From Pollutimonas subterranea (GTDB taxonomy: Bacteria > Pseudomonadota > Gammaproteobacteria > Burkholderiales > Burkholderiaceae_B), in assembly GCF_002849655.1 (NCBI RefSeq), contig NZ_PDNW01000010.1:104702-168701 (forward strand): a DNA stretch of 64,000 nt, in the 5' to 3' direction. Position numbers and translations under genes: made by a program. The stretch's first letter is position 1, and every line of letters begins with the position of its first letter. Positions 19,146-28,094 of this stretch are shown here, piece after piece. The notes beneath the pieces were generated by a model. The model was not told the origin of the DNA and did not search any database. It saw nothing but the letters and a program-made list of their open reading frames with translations.

Positions 19146-20105
19146 ATGCACGTCCTATTTGTTATTGACCCCTTACTCTCGTTAAGGGCCTACAAAGATT
19201 CTTCAGTAGCAATGATGCGTGCCTTGACTGCCAGGGGCCACACCCTGAGCGTCGCCCATCAAGGCGATCTGTATATTGATGAAGGAACGGTCAAGGCGGT
19301 AACGACGGGTATTGTCCTGGTCGATGGCGCCGACCTGCACGGTAATGCGTGGTGGCGCGACCGCGGACCGGCAACCGAGAATACATTGGCCGAATTCGAT
19401 GCGGTCCTGATGCGCAAGGACCCGCCTTTCGACATGGAATACGTGTACGCGACGCATTTGCTCGAGTACGCCGAAGCCCAAGGTGCCCGCGTATTCAATT
19501 CGCCGGCGGCAATCCGCAATCATCCCGAAAAGCTGGCCATTACCGAATTTGCCTCGTTTACCTCGCCGACTATCGTTACGCGCGACATGGCCAGGCTGCG
19601 TGCGTTTCATCGCAGGTATCAGGACGTCATCGTCAAGCCGCTGGACGGTATGGGCGGAACCGGTATCTTCCGCCTGCGCGAGGCCGAGCATAATGTGGGT
19701 GCCATCCTCGAGACACTGACTGACAACGGCACGCGCACCATCATGGCGCAACGCTATATTCCTGAAATACTCATGGGCGACAAGCGCATCCTGCTTATTG
19801 GCGGGAAGCCGGTGCCGTATGCACTGGCGCGCATCCCGCTCGCAGGCGAGACTCGCGGCAACCTGGCAGCCGGAGGGCGGGGCGTGGCGCAGAGTTTGTC
19901 GGCGCGCGACCTTGAAGTGGCAAATGCCATAGGTCCAAAGCTGGCTGCGCGCGGCTTGCTGCTCGTCGGCCTCGATGTCATCGGCGATTACGTCACCGAA
20001 ATCAACGTCACCAGCCCTACGTGCTTCGTGGAAATTACAGAGCAAACCGATTTTGATGTCGCAGATTATTTCGCGACCGCACTCGAACAGGCCGTAGGTA
20101 CTTGA
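19146..20105 (+). CDS. gshB: Glutathione synthetase
   Basis: A 319-residue ATP-grasp ligase that joins gamma-glutamylcysteine and glycine. The start MHVLFVIDPLLSLRAYKDSS at ATG 19146 matches the proteobacterial family; an upstream frame adds ten unlikely residues. Family blocks include RKDPPFDMEYVYATHLLE, VKPLDGMGGTGIFR and RGNLAAGGRG. The EIIA gene begins at the base after the stop, so gshB and the PTS genes form one operon. gshA is not nearby. Confidence 0.95.
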   Translation: MHVLFVIDPLLSLRAYKDSSVAMMRALTARGHTLSVAHQGDLYIDEGTVKAVTTGIVLVDGADLHGNAWWRDRGPATENTLAEFDAVLMRKDPPFDMEYVYATHLLEYAEAQGARVFNSPAAIRNHPEKLAITEFASFTSPTIVTRDMARLRAFHRRYQDVIVKPLDGMGGTGIFRLREAEHNVGAILETLTDNGTRTIMAQRYIPEILMGDKRILLIGGKPVPYALARIPLAGETRGNLAAGGRGVAQSLSARDLEVANAIGPKLAARGLLLVGLDVIGDYVTEINVTSPTCFVEITEQTDFDVADYFATALEQAVGT

Positions 20106-20507
20106 ATGACACGCATCGTATTGGTCATGCACGAACCCCTAGGCTCAGGATTCGCAGCGTGCGCCGAACATGTTCTGGGGCAGAAGCCCGAGCTGACAGT
20201 CTTCGATGTCGCGCCCGACGCTGAGCCATCCGAACTGATCCCTGAACTTACGCGGCATCTTTTGCAGGATGTCGACGAAGCAACGCTGGTTTTATGCGAT
20301 ATATTTGGCGCAACCCCATTCAACATTGCCAAGCAAGCCCTTAAACTGGCAAGCAAGCAGGGGCTCACAGCGCACCTGATCACCGGCACGAATCTTTGCA
20401 TGGTCCTGAAGGCGCTGACCGACCAGCAGGATAATCCGGATAAATTAAGCGAAAGCGTTCGGCTTGGCGCCCTAAGAGGCATCGTCAACGCTGATCAGAC
20501 AAGCTGA
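20106..20507 (+). CDS. PTS mannose-type EIIA protein
   Basis: A 133-residue EIIA domain of the mannose family, which accepts phosphate from HPr on the histidine near the N-terminus (His9 in LVMHEPLGSGF). The block LVLCDIFGATPFNIAKQA is typical of this fold. The ATG follows the gshB stop directly, with no gap. No EIIB, EIIC or EIID gene is present, so it is more likely regulatory than a sugar permease part. Betaproteobacteria often keep such a gene with HPr and EI. Confidence 0.9.
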   Translation: MTRIVLVMHEPLGSGFAACAEHVLGQKPELTVFDVAPDAEPSELIPELTRHLLQDVDEATLVLCDIFGATPFNIAKQALKLASKQGLTAHLITGTNLCMVLKALTDQQDNPDKLSESVRLGALRGIVNADQTS

Positions 20508-20549
20508 TTTCCCTGCCTGCCGTGCATGCCGTTAACCAAAAAGAATCTT

Positions 20550-20819
20550 ATGCCATCCATCGATATCGTGATTAGTAATAAGCTGGGTCTGCATGCCCGC
20601 GCGGCCGCGAAGCTTACCCAGCTGGCCGGCAAGTTCAGCAGTGAGATTTTCATCGCCCGTGGCGCTCAACGCGTCAACGCCAAAAGCATAATGGGCGTCA
20701 TGATGCTTGCCGCCGGCCTGGGCGTTACGGTCAAGGTGGATGCCACGGGAACCGACGCCGAGCAAGCTCTGCTCGATATCCAGTCTTTGTTCAACAACAA
20801 GTTCGGCGAGCACGAATAG
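20550..20819 (+). CDS. ptsH: Phosphocarrier protein HPr
   Basis: An 89-residue HPr that carries phosphate from EI to EIIA. With the ATG at 20550 the active histidine is His15 in LGLHARA and the regulatory serine is Ser46 in NAKSIMGVMML, both at the standard numbers, which supports this start over one at 20526. The serine context suggests that an HPr kinase could act on it, but no kinase gene is in the window. It lies between the EIIA and EI genes. Confidence 0.95.
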   Translation: MPSIDIVISNKLGLHARAAAKLTQLAGKFSSEIFIARGAQRVNAKSIMGVMMLAAGLGVTVKVDATGTDAEQALLDIQSLFNNKFGEHE

Positions 20820-20890
20820 ACACGCCGCAACAGCCGGGATACCGCTTAATGACCTCACGCTCATCTCACGACAATTGTGGATTTGAATCC

Positions 20891-22606
20891 ATGTTGTGCA
20901 TGCAGGGACAAGGCGTGGTTAAAGGCTATGCCATAGGCAGGGCGGCAATCATGAGCGCGGCGGCGCTCGAGGTGGTGCACTACCGTATTGCCGAGCAAGA
21001 TGTCGAAGCCGAATGCGAGCGCTTGAAAAAAGCCTTGGCAACGGCCAGTGGCGAGCTCCAGGCCATGGCAGTGTCCTTGCCTGAAGATGCGCCGCGCGAA
21101 CTGGGCCCTCTGCTTACCGTACATAGCCTGCTGCTCGATGACGCCATGCTCCTGCAAGAGACCTGCGATCTCATCATGCATCGTCACTACAACGCCGAAT
21201 GGGCGCTGACGACGCAGGGTCAACTGCTCGCAGAGCAGTTTTCCGTCATGGAAGACGAGTATCTGCGCGAGCGGGGCGCCGACATACGCCAGGTGATCGA
21301 ACGCGTATTAAGGGTATTGTCCGGATCCACCGCCTTGTTGCCCAGCCTCGAAGCCGGCGACGCGGGTGAATCGCTTATTGTTGTGGCCCGCGACATTTCG
21401 CCTGCCGATATGCTGCGGCTGCGCGGCGCGCGGTTTGCTGCGTTCCTGACTGACCTTGGTGGCCCCACATCACATACCGCCATTGTCGCGCGCAGCATGA
21501 ACGTGCCGGCAGTGGTGGGTCTGGGCCATATCCGCATGCTGGTGCGCGATGGCGATATGTTGATCGCCGATGGCTTCACGGGCGCGGTGCTGGTCAATCC
21601 TTCTGAACAAGTGCTTCAGGAGTATCGACGGCGGCAGGCCGTTTACGCTGGCGATCGCGCCGAGCTGGCCTTGCTGCGCGATGCTCCCGCCCTGACACTG
21701 GATGGAATCCGGATCAGGCTCGATGCCAATATCGAATTGCCGGAAGAGGCCATCGCCGCCATGCAGGCCGGCGCCGATGGCATCGGCCTGTTCCGCAGTG
21801 AGTTTTTATTCATGGGCCGTCGCGACTTGCCCAGTGAAGACGAGCAATATCAAGCGTACGCCTCGGTCGTCAAGACCATGGCCGGCCGGCCGGTGACCAT
21901 ACGCACACTGGATCTGGGCGCTGACAAGACGCTGGATGGCGATGTCACCGTTGCCACGAATCCGGCCCTGGGCCTGCGGGCTATCCGCTACTGCCTGGCC
22001 AATCCGGAGCTTTTTGCCACGCAGTTGCGGGCATTATTGCGCGCATCCATGCATGGCCATGTCCGAATCCTGATTCCGATGATCTCCCACATGCATGAAG
22101 TGAAGGCCACCAAGCAGGCTATCGAGGCGGCATGCCAAAGTCTCGAAGCCGATGGCGTGCCATTCGCGCGAAACATATCGCTGGGTGCGATGGTCGAGAT
22201 TCCCGCAATGGCGATTGCTGTCGAGCCTTTCGCCGAAGCATTGGATTTCTTGTCCATCGGCACCAATGATCTGATCCAGTACACGCTTGCCATAGACCGG
22301 GGTGACAGTGACGTTGCCGATCTCTACGATCCCATGCATCCGGCCGTCCTGCGCTTGATTGCGCATACTATCAATTCAGCGGAACGCGCTGGTAAACCGG
22401 TGGCGGTGTGCGGAGAAATGGCGGGGGATTCGCGTGTCACCCGAATGTTGCTGGGGCTGGGCCTGACCGAATTTTCCATGCATCCCCAGCAAATGCTCGA
22501 TGTAAAAAAGGAAGTGCGGCAGGCGCATTCGAATGCACTGAGGGTCAAGGTGGCATCGGCGCTAAACCGTGCGGAACGCATCGATTTAGCGACCTTGTCC
22601 AACTAA
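20891..22606 (+). CDS. ptsI: PTS enzyme I, phosphoenolpyruvate-protein phosphotransferase
   Basis: An enzyme of about 571 residues that takes phosphate from phosphoenolpyruvate and passes it to HPr. The phospho-histidine is His195 in GGPTSHTAIVARS, and the C-terminal PEP-binding barrel contains GIGLFRSEFLFM and FFSIGTNDLIQY-type FLSIGTNDLIQYT, with the cysteine in VCGEMAGD. The ATG at 20891 gives a normal N-terminus (MLCMQGQGVVKGYAIG); an in-frame ATG at 20849 would add 14 residues. It ends exactly where the convergent amtB ends, with no bases between the stop codons. Confidence 0.95.
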   Translation: MLCMQGQGVVKGYAIGRAAIMSAAALEVVHYRIAEQDVEAECERLKKALATASGELQAMAVSLPEDAPRELGPLLTVHSLLLDDAMLLQETCDLIMHRHYNAEWALTTQGQLLAEQFSVMEDEYLRERGADIRQVIERVLRVLSGSTALLPSLEAGDAGESLIVVARDISPADMLRLRGARFAAFLTDLGGPTSHTAIVARSMNVPAVVGLGHIRMLVRDGDMLIADGFTGAVLVNPSEQVLQEYRRRQAVYAGDRAELALLRDAPALTLDGIRIRLDANIELPEEAIAAMQAGADGIGLFRSEFLFMGRRDLPSEDEQYQAYASVVKTMAGRPVTIRTLDLGADKTLDGDVTVATNPALGLRAIRYCLANPELFATQLRALLRASMHGHVRILIPMISHMHEVKATKQAIEAACQSLEADGVPFARNISLGAMVEIPAMAIAVEPFAEALDFLSIGTNDLIQYTLAIDRGDSDVADLYDPMHPAVLRLIAHTINSAERAGKPVAVCGEMAGDSRVTRMLLGLGLTEFSMHPQQMLDVKKEVRQAHSNALRVKVASALNRAERIDLATLSN

Positions 22607-23833
22607 TTAGTAGTGGTAAGCAGTTTCACCGTGGGAGTTGATGTCCAGGCCTTCGCGTTCGACTTCCGTGCTCACGCGTAGTCCGCAAACCTTATTGGCC
22701 ACGAAGTAGGCAATATAGGCAACCACGCCCGACCACACGATAGTGATAAGTACGCCTTCGAACTGTACCCACAACTGATGGGGAATGTCGCCCAGCGTTG
22801 CCAGGCCAGGACCGCCCAATGCCTGGGCATTGAAGATGCCCGTAAGCAGGGCGCCTACGATTCCGCCCACACCATGGATGCCGAATACATCAAGGCTGTC
22901 ATCGGCGCGCAGCATGCGCTTCAAACCGTTAACGCCCCAGACGCAGGCTGCACCGGTCACCACACCGATAATCAATGCGCCTCCGGGACCGACCAGACCG
23001 GCTGCCGGCGTGATACCGACCAGGCCCGCCACCGCGCCCGATATGGCACCCAGCAACGAGGGTTTTCCTTTGTATTTCCACTCGACCAGCAACCAGGCGA
23101 GAATGGCGCCTGCCGTAGCCACCATGGTGTTGAAAAATGCCAGGGCGGCGGTTTCGTTGGCACTGAGCGCCGAGCCCGCATTGAAGCCGAACCAGCCTAC
23201 CCACAGAAGCGCCGCGCCGATCATGGCCATGGGCAGGTTGTGAGGCTGCATCGATTCACGTCCGTAGCCCACCCGCTTTCCGACGAAATAAGCGCCAACC
23301 AAGCCGGCTACCCCGGCGTTGATGTGAACGACGGTGCCGCCGGCGAAATCCAGGGCGCCGCGCTCAAACAGCCAGCCGCCTGGCGACCACACCATGTGGG
23401 CAATCGGAATGTAGGAAAAAGTCAACCAGATTGCGGTAAAGACCATTACGGCCGAGTACCTGGCGCGTTCTGCAAAACCACCGACAATCAGTGCGCAGGT
23501 AATGCCGGCAAAAGTCGCCTGGAAAGCGGCAAAGCTCAATTCCGGGATCGTGCCGGACAGCTCGAACTTCATGCTGCTCAGGTCGAACATCCCGCTGAAC
23601 ATCAGTCTGGAGAACCCGCCGACGATGGCATTGCCTTCGGTAAAGGCCAGTGAATAACCGTAGATGAACCAGACAACGATGGCCAGTGAAAAGGTCGACA
23701 CGACCTGGATCAATACAGACAACACATTTTTGGCCCGAACCAGGCCGCCATAGAAGAGCGCCAAGCCAGGCACAACCATTAGTAGTACCAGCATGGTGGA
23801 AACGCTTACCCATGCCAAATCGGCTTTATCCAT
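22607..23833 (-). CDS. amtB: Ammonium transporter
   Basis: A 408-residue Amt family channel with 11 predicted membrane helices. The two pore histidines are expected in VVHINAGVAGLVGAY and FGIHGVGGIVGALLTG. The N-terminus MDKADLAWVSVSTMLVLLM shows no cleavable signal peptide; it runs straight into the first helix. It lies 76 bases downstream of glnK on the same strand; GlnK blocks AmtB when nitrogen is sufficient. The gene faces ptsI end to end. A sigma-54 promoter upstream of glnK probably drives both genes. Confidence 0.95.
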   Translation of the reverse strand: MDKADLAWVSVSTMLVLLMVVPGLALFYGGLVRAKNVLSVLIQVVSTFSLAIVVWFIYGYSLAFTEGNAIVGGFSRLMFSGMFDLSSMKFELSGTIPELSFAAFQATFAGITCALIVGGFAERARYSAVMVFTAIWLTFSYIPIAHMVWSPGGWLFERGALDFAGGTVVHINAGVAGLVGAYFVGKRVGYGRESMQPHNLPMAMIGAALLWVGWFGFNAGSALSANETAALAFFNTMVATAGAILAWLLVEWKYKGKPSLLGAISGAVAGLVGITPAAGLVGPGGALIIGVVTGAACVWGVNGLKRMLRADDSLDVFGIHGVGGIVGALLTGIFNAQALGGPGLATLGDIPHQLWVQFEGVLITIVWSGVVAYIAYFVANKVCGLRVSTEVEREGLDINSHGETAYHY

Positions 23834-23909
23834 TTTTTACTCCTGAGTGTCTAACGCCAGGCCTGGCGCGACAATGATTTTTCGAATGATGTAAGGCTGA
23901 GCCTGCGGC

Positions 23910-24272
<363 letters not shown>

Positions 24273-24281
24273 TCAGGACAT

Positions 24282-24299
24282 ACGCAAAACCCATGCCAA
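24282..24299 (-). promoter_or_regulatory. Candidate sigma-54 promoter of glnK-amtB
   Basis: On the minus strand TTGGCATGGGTTTTGCGT has GG (-24) and GC (-12) exactly 10 bases apart, as sigma-54 requires. The start would be near 24271, 23 bases before the glnK ATG. NtrC-like half-sites TGGTGC/GCACCA lie farther upstream at 24411-24416, 24434-24439 and 24490-24495, although not at canonical pair spacing. Confidence 0.65.
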
Positions 24300-24754
24300 C
24301 CATAGAGATTGAAAGCCGGTCTTCAAATCCTTGTCATGCCGCATGGTGCTGTCGACATGCGCCGGAAGTGGGCGGATAGGTCGCGAAAAGTGCGCAGACT
24401 AGCCCCGTTCTGGTGCTTTTGACCGCAGCCGTTGCACCAAAACAGCGCGCCGCACATGGCCGGAAGCGCACAAAACTGTAACGATACCTTGGTGCTCCAA
24501 GGGTTTTGTATCTCTATGTAGAAACACGTAGAGCCCTCAGGGGAGTCGAAGCGGCTGATGTCTATGGGCGTTTCGAAAAAATATGAACCCGGAGATTATT
24601 ATTATTGAAATCAGTATTTACACTAGCCACGGGGCTTTTGTCCGGTCTGTCGCTAGAATCGATCCTAAGCAAGTTGTAACAAGCTCGCTGCTGAACCTGC
24701 TAGTCGCACCGGGTCAGCAAATAGCACCGCGACTTAGGATTAGTGAGGAATATT
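24300..24754. other. Non-coding stretch between glnK and the lipoprotein gene
   Basis: This divergent intergenic region of about 455 bases holds the upstream part of the glnK control region (three NtrC-like half-sites) and, from about 24580, an AT-rich stretch that probably carries the promoter of the lipoprotein gene. A small hairpin can form at 24512-24533 (CTCTA.../...TAGAG). No convincing gene was seen. Confidence 0.5.
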
Positions 24755-25243
24755 ATGAAAAAGACTCGTATCAATCTTGCCGTTATCGCAATGGTCGCTT
24801 CCATGAGTCTGCTTGCCGCATGCTCGGATGGCGATGATGCTGCCGTTGAAGGCACTGCTGGTTCAGAAACTCCTGCCCCGGCCCCACAGCCGATGCCAAC
24901 TCCTACGCCAGCACCAACGCCCGCACCGGAGCCCACTCCAAGCCCGGCTCCAGACACGACCCCGGCTCCGGATACGGCACCATCGACGTCGCCATCCAGT
25001 GGTGCTGCGCCCGCGACCCAGTCCCCGACCAGTTTCGGGACCGAGTTGAAGGAAGACGCCAAGCAAGTGGCGGCGAACGTTAGTGCCAAAGCCGGAGACC
25101 TCAAAGACGCCACCGCCCAGAAAATGGGCGAGATGGGACATGCCATCAGAGGTGGAGCGGCCGAAGCTGACAAGGCTATCCAGGACTCCGTGAGCCACTC
25201 CGCCAGTTCGAGTACCGCTACCGGGTCAACCACGAAGCCCTGA
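24755..25243 (+). CDS. Proline-rich lipoprotein of unknown function
   Basis: A 162-residue protein I do not recognise. Residues 1-22 are a lipoprotein signal with lipobox LAAC, so Cys23 is probably lipidated. Residues 35-85 are made of PAP, PTP and PEP-type repeats, a rigid extended spacer. Residues 90-145 (LKEDAKQVAANVSAKAGDLK onward) look like an amphipathic helix, similar to small stress lipoproteins and YtxH/apolipoprotein-like helices. The tail is Ser/Thr rich. GAGGA lies five bases before ATG 24755. A terminator follows directly, so the gene is monocistronic. A role in spanning the periplasm or the outer surface is inference. Confidence 0.7.
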   Translation: MKKTRINLAVIAMVASMSLLAACSDGDDAAVEGTAGSETPAPAPQPMPTPTPAPTPAPEPTPSPAPDTTPAPDTAPSTSPSSGAAPATQSPTSFGTELKEDAKQVAANVSAKAGDLKDATAQKMGEMGHAIRGGAAEADKAIQDSVSHSASSSTATGSTTKP

Positions 25244-25290
25244 TTCCGGCAGGGCATGAATCAGTAGCATCGCAGGCTGCGGTGTAAATA

Positions 25291-25326
25291 AAACGGGCCG
25301 TCGCTCAGTCGCGGTCCGTTTTTTTA
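25291..25326 (+). terminator. Intrinsic terminator of the lipoprotein gene
   Basis: AAACGGGCCG and CGGTCCGTTT form a stem with one G-T pair and an inner CG extension, followed by a run of T residues to 25325. It ends 35 bases before the ubiK ATG. Confidence 0.85.
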
Positions 25327-25360
25327 TTACACTGGACACTTAAATCTAACGGAGGCTGCC

Positions 25361-25636
25361 ATGATCAACAAAACTGACTGGATTGAAGATTTTCAAAAGA
25401 ATATGTCGGACCTTATTGCTAAAAGCCCGGCCGCCGACATCGAGCGCAACGTGAAAGCAATGATGGCCCAGACCTTTACCCGGCTTGACTTGGTCACCCG
25501 GGAGGAATTCGATATTCAGGCCCAGTTGCTTGAACGATCCATGGCGCGGATTACGGCGCTTGAATCGAGAGTGCAGGCGCTGGAAGGCCGTCCAGATACT
25601 CCTTTGCATTCAGGACCGGTGAAGGACGCCATTTAA
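25361..25636 (+). CDS. ubiK: Ubiquinone biosynthesis accessory factor (YqiC/BMFP family)
   Basis: A 91-residue protein with the BMFP domain. UbiK helps the soluble Ubi complex in aerobic coenzyme Q synthesis by binding UbiJ and lipids. The sequence has an N-terminal amphipathic helix and a C-terminal coiled coil (about residues 48-77, with LVTREEFDIQAQLLERSMARI before it). GGAGG precedes ATG 25361. The gene is single, between the terminator and comM; the ubiK-comM linkage is common in proteobacteria. The 135 bases to comM show no clear element. Confidence 0.88.
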   Translation: MINKTDWIEDFQKNMSDLIAKSPAADIERNVKAMMAQTFTRLDLVTREEFDIQAQLLERSMARITALESRVQALEGRPDTPLHSGPVKDAI

Positions 25637-25771
25637 TCCAGTGTGCGTGCCGCCGTTCGCGGCCGCCCTTCAGTAGTTCTCCCATAGACAATCAAGCACT
25701 CCGGGTCGGCTCGGACTCGCCAAAGACGGCATACTTCCCTTTCCAGGGATTTCATTGGACGGGGAGGGAGG

Positions 25772-27286
25772 ATGTCATTGGCAATCATGGCCAGCCGCGC
25801 GCTATGCGGCCTGGACGGCTTCCCGGTGCGGGTCGAAGTGCATGTCGGGCCGGGACTACCCGCCTTTCATGTCGTAGGCCTACCGGACACGGGCGTTCGC
25901 GAGAGCCGCGAGCGTGTCAGGTCGGCGATCATCAGCAGTGGTTTCGAATTTCCTGCAGGACGGATCACCGCCAACCTGGCTCCCGCCGACCTACCCAAGG
26001 AATCTGGACGTTTCGACCTTCCAATTGCGCTCGGGGTACTGCTTGCATCCGGACAAGTCCAACCTGAAGCGGGTGCCGCTCTGCCTGACCTGCGGCATTA
26101 TGTGTTTGCCGGCGAACTTTCCCTGACCGGAGCTGTTGTCTCGGTAGGCGCGCCGCTTGCCATTGCGCTGGCTGTTGCGCGTAGTGGTCCCGATGTGAAA
26201 CTGGTGATGCCGCCCGATTGTGCCCGCGTTGCGGCAAGGGTTCCAGGGCTTGTCGTGCTAAGCGCCGCAACCTTGTGCCAGGTGGTCGATCATTTCGCGG
26301 GGCGCGCACCTTTGCTTGCGGCGCAGCCTGCGCAGGCCGAGCCCGCCCGCTCGGCCGTACGTTGCCTGTCCGAAGTGCGTGGACAGCCGCTGGCGCGCCG
26401 CGCCCTCGAGATCGCCGCAGCGGGTGGCCATAGCCTGTTAATGGCTGGGCCGCCGGGAACGGGTAAAAGCATGTTGGCGCATCGACTTCCCGGTTTGCTT
26501 CCGCCCCTGGATCGCCATCCTGCATTGGAGGTCGCGGCAATAGCCAGTATCTGCGGGCAGGACTCCGGGTTCAGCGATTTACCTCCATTCCGGGCTCCGC
26601 ATCATTCAGCGTCGGCGCCTGCCCTGGTGGGAGGCGGTGCACGTGCCCGTCCCGGAGAAATCAGCCTCGCGCATCGCGGTGTCTTGTTTCTTGATGAGCT
26701 GCCCGAGTTTGGCCGCCGAGTGCTGGAATCATTGCGTGAGCCTATGGAGACCGGCTCTGTATGCATCGCGCGGGCGGCGGGAACCGTGACGTTTCCGGCG
26801 GCATTCCAGCTGGTTGCGGCGATGAATCCATGTCCTTGTGGCTGGCTGGGCCACAAGAAACTGCAATGCACCTGCAGTACTGAGCAAATCCAAAAATATC
26901 GCAGCAAGTTGTCGGGGCCGCTGCTCGATCGCGTGGATCTCCAGATAGCATTGCCTGCTGCCGATTCCGACTGGATGGATGCTCCGCGCGGTGAAACCTC
27001 GGAATCCATACGTATCAGGGTTGCGCGATGCCGGCAACGGCAGGCGGACCGCCAGCAACGGCTTAATGCCGCCCTGCATGTAGGCGAGCTGGATCAGTAT
27101 TGCGTGCTGGATGCCGCCGCAAAGTTGTTGTTGCAGCAAGGCATGGCCCGATGGGCCTGGTCGGCGCGCGTCATGCATCGCATCCTGCGTGTTGCCCGAA
27201 CCCTGGCCGACCTAGCTGAAGAAGACTCCATCGGCAGCCGGCATGTTGCAGAAGCCATACAATACCGGCAGCCATGGGGCAGTTAG
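25772..27286 (+). CDS. comM: YifB/ComM family Mg-chelatase-like AAA+ ATPase
   Basis: A 504-residue protein of the YifB/ComM family. ComM acts as a hexameric helicase in branch migration during natural transformation. The N-terminal S5-fold domain ([19 protein letters not shown]...) is followed by the AAA+ core with Walker [11 protein letters not shown] at about residue 226 and a C-terminal helical lid. Cysteines in [10 protein letters not shown] and CTCS are typical of the family. GGGAGGGAGG precedes ATG 25772. The C-terminal block [14 protein letters not shown] is standard. Competence genes are not otherwise seen here. Confidence 0.93.
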   Translation: MSLAIMASRALCGLDGFPVRVEVHVGPGLPAFHVVGLPDTGVRESRERVRSAIISSGFEFPAGRITANLAPADLPKESGRFDLPIALGVLLASGQVQPEAGAALPDLRHYVFAGELSLTGAVVSVGAPLAIALAVARSGPDVKLVMPPDCARVAARVPGLVVLSAATLCQVVDHFAGRAPLLAAQPAQAEPARSAVRCLSEVRGQPLARRALEIAAAGGHSLLMAGPPGTGKSMLAHRLPGLLPPLDRHPALEVAAIASICGQDSGFSDLPPFRAPHHSASAPALVGGGARARPGEISLAHRGVLFLDELPEFGRRVLESLREPMETGSVCIARAAGTVTFPAAFQLVAAMNPCPCGWLGHKKLQCTCSTEQIQKYRSKLSGPLLDRVDLQIALPAADSDWMDAPRGETSESIRIRVARCRQRQADRQQRLNAALHVGELDQYCVLDAAAKLLLQQGMARWAWSARVMHRILRVARTLADLAEEDSIGSRHVAEAIQYRQPWGS

Positions 27287-27296
27287 CCGCCCGGAA

Positions 27297-27326
27297 TGGA
27301 CAGCGGCTTAATAAGCATCGTATAAT
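27297..27326 (+). promoter_or_regulatory. Promoter of rpmI-rplT
   Basis: TGGACA (27297-27302), an 18-base spacer and a perfect TATAAT (27321-27326) make a strong promoter just after comM. It gives the ribosomal protein genes their own transcription start, as needed because they are separated from infC. Confidence 0.75.
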
Positions 27327-27395
27327 CAAGGGCTTTTCCGGATATTTCGGAGAACACAGCAACACCCTAATAAGTGAATGTTGGGTCATGCAAGC

Positions 27396-27416
27396 ATTGC
27401 CATGTAGTCTGGCAAT
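27396..27416 (+). promoter_or_regulatory. Stem-loop in the rpmI leader
   Basis: ATTGCCA and TGGCAAT form a 7-bp stem around a 7-base loop in the roughly 115-base leader before rpmI. The L35-L20 operon is often repressed by L20 binding the leader, so this may be part of such a site. Inference only. Confidence 0.35.
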
Positions 27417-27447
27417 CACCTACTTTCATAAACAACAGAGTTACATC

Positions 27448-27645
27448 ATGCCTAAGATGAAAACCAAGAAAGGCGCTGCCAAGCGCTTTAAGGTTCGTGG
27501 TAGCGGGTCGATCAAGCGGGGCCAGGCGTTCAAGCGCCACATCCTCACCAAGAAAACAACCAAGAGCAAGCGCCAACTGCGCGGCTCAACCGCGGTGCAC
27601 AAGTCTGATGTCGCCTCGGTCAAGGCAATGTTGCCTTTCGCTTGA
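27448..27645 (+). CDS. rpmI: Ribosomal protein bL35
   Basis: A 65-residue basic protein of the large ribosomal subunit. The start [20 protein letters not shown] is diagnostic and fixes the ATG at 27448; upstream in-frame starts are not used. It has the usual length and composition. rplT follows 19 bases after the stop. The gene normally follows infC, but here it has its own promoter after comM. Confidence 0.97.
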   Translation: MPKMKTKKGAAKRFKVRGSGSIKRGQAFKRHILTKKTTKSKRQLRGSTAVHKSDVASVKAMLPFA

Positions 27646-27664
27646 TTAACGGAGATCTCATACC

Positions 27665-28024
27665 ATGCCACGCGTAAAACGCGGCGTAACTGCCCGTGCT
27701 CGTCACAAAAAAGTTATTAAAGCAGCTAAAGGTTATCGCGGTCGCCGCGGTAATGTATTCCGTATCGCCAAACAGGCGGTAATGAAAGCTGGGCAATATG
27801 CCTATCGCGATCGTCGCAACAAAAAACGGACATTCCGCGCACTCTGGATCACGCGTATCAATGCCGCCTGCCGCGAACTCGGTGTTTCGTACAGCGTGTT
27901 TATCGCTGGCACGAAGAAAGCCTCGATCGAACTGGATCGCAAGGTACTGGCCGACATGGCTGTGCACGATAAAGCCGGCTTTGCGGCTGTGGTTGCTCAA
28001 GCACAAGCTGCCTTGGCTGCCTGA
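27665..28024 (+). CDS. rplT: Ribosomal protein bL20
   Basis: A 119-residue protein needed for early assembly of the large subunit. [24 protein letters not shown] is the typical basic N-terminal extension. In other bacteria L20 represses its own operon by binding the leader mRNA. Length is normal. A hairpin lies between rplT and pheS, 24 bases after the stop. Confidence 0.97.
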   Translation: MPRVKRGVTARARHKKVIKAAKGYRGRRGNVFRIAKQAVMKAGQYAYRDRRNKKRTFRALWITRINAACRELGVSYSVFIAGTKKASIELDRKVLADMAVHDKAGFAAVVAQAQAALAA

Positions 28025-28047
28025 TCGATTTCGATTCTGTATTGCTG

Positions 28048-28075
28048 CAAACGGGGCTCAATTGGGCTCCGTTTG
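28048..28075 (+). terminator. Hairpin between rplT and pheS, possible partial terminator
   Basis: CAAACGG...CCGTTTG is extended inward to a nearly perfect 28-base palindrome (12 bp with two G-T pairs, AATT loop). The following TATTT is a weak T-tract. In enterobacteria an attenuator with a Phe-rich peptide stands here; no such short peptide was found in this gap. Confidence 0.5.
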
Positions 28076-28094
28076 TATTTGGAAAAGCGACACT

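Noticed and set aside
24583..24837. An 84-codon frame before the lipoprotein gene
   Set aside because: It overlaps the lipoprotein start in another frame, has no ribosome site and no recognisable sequence.
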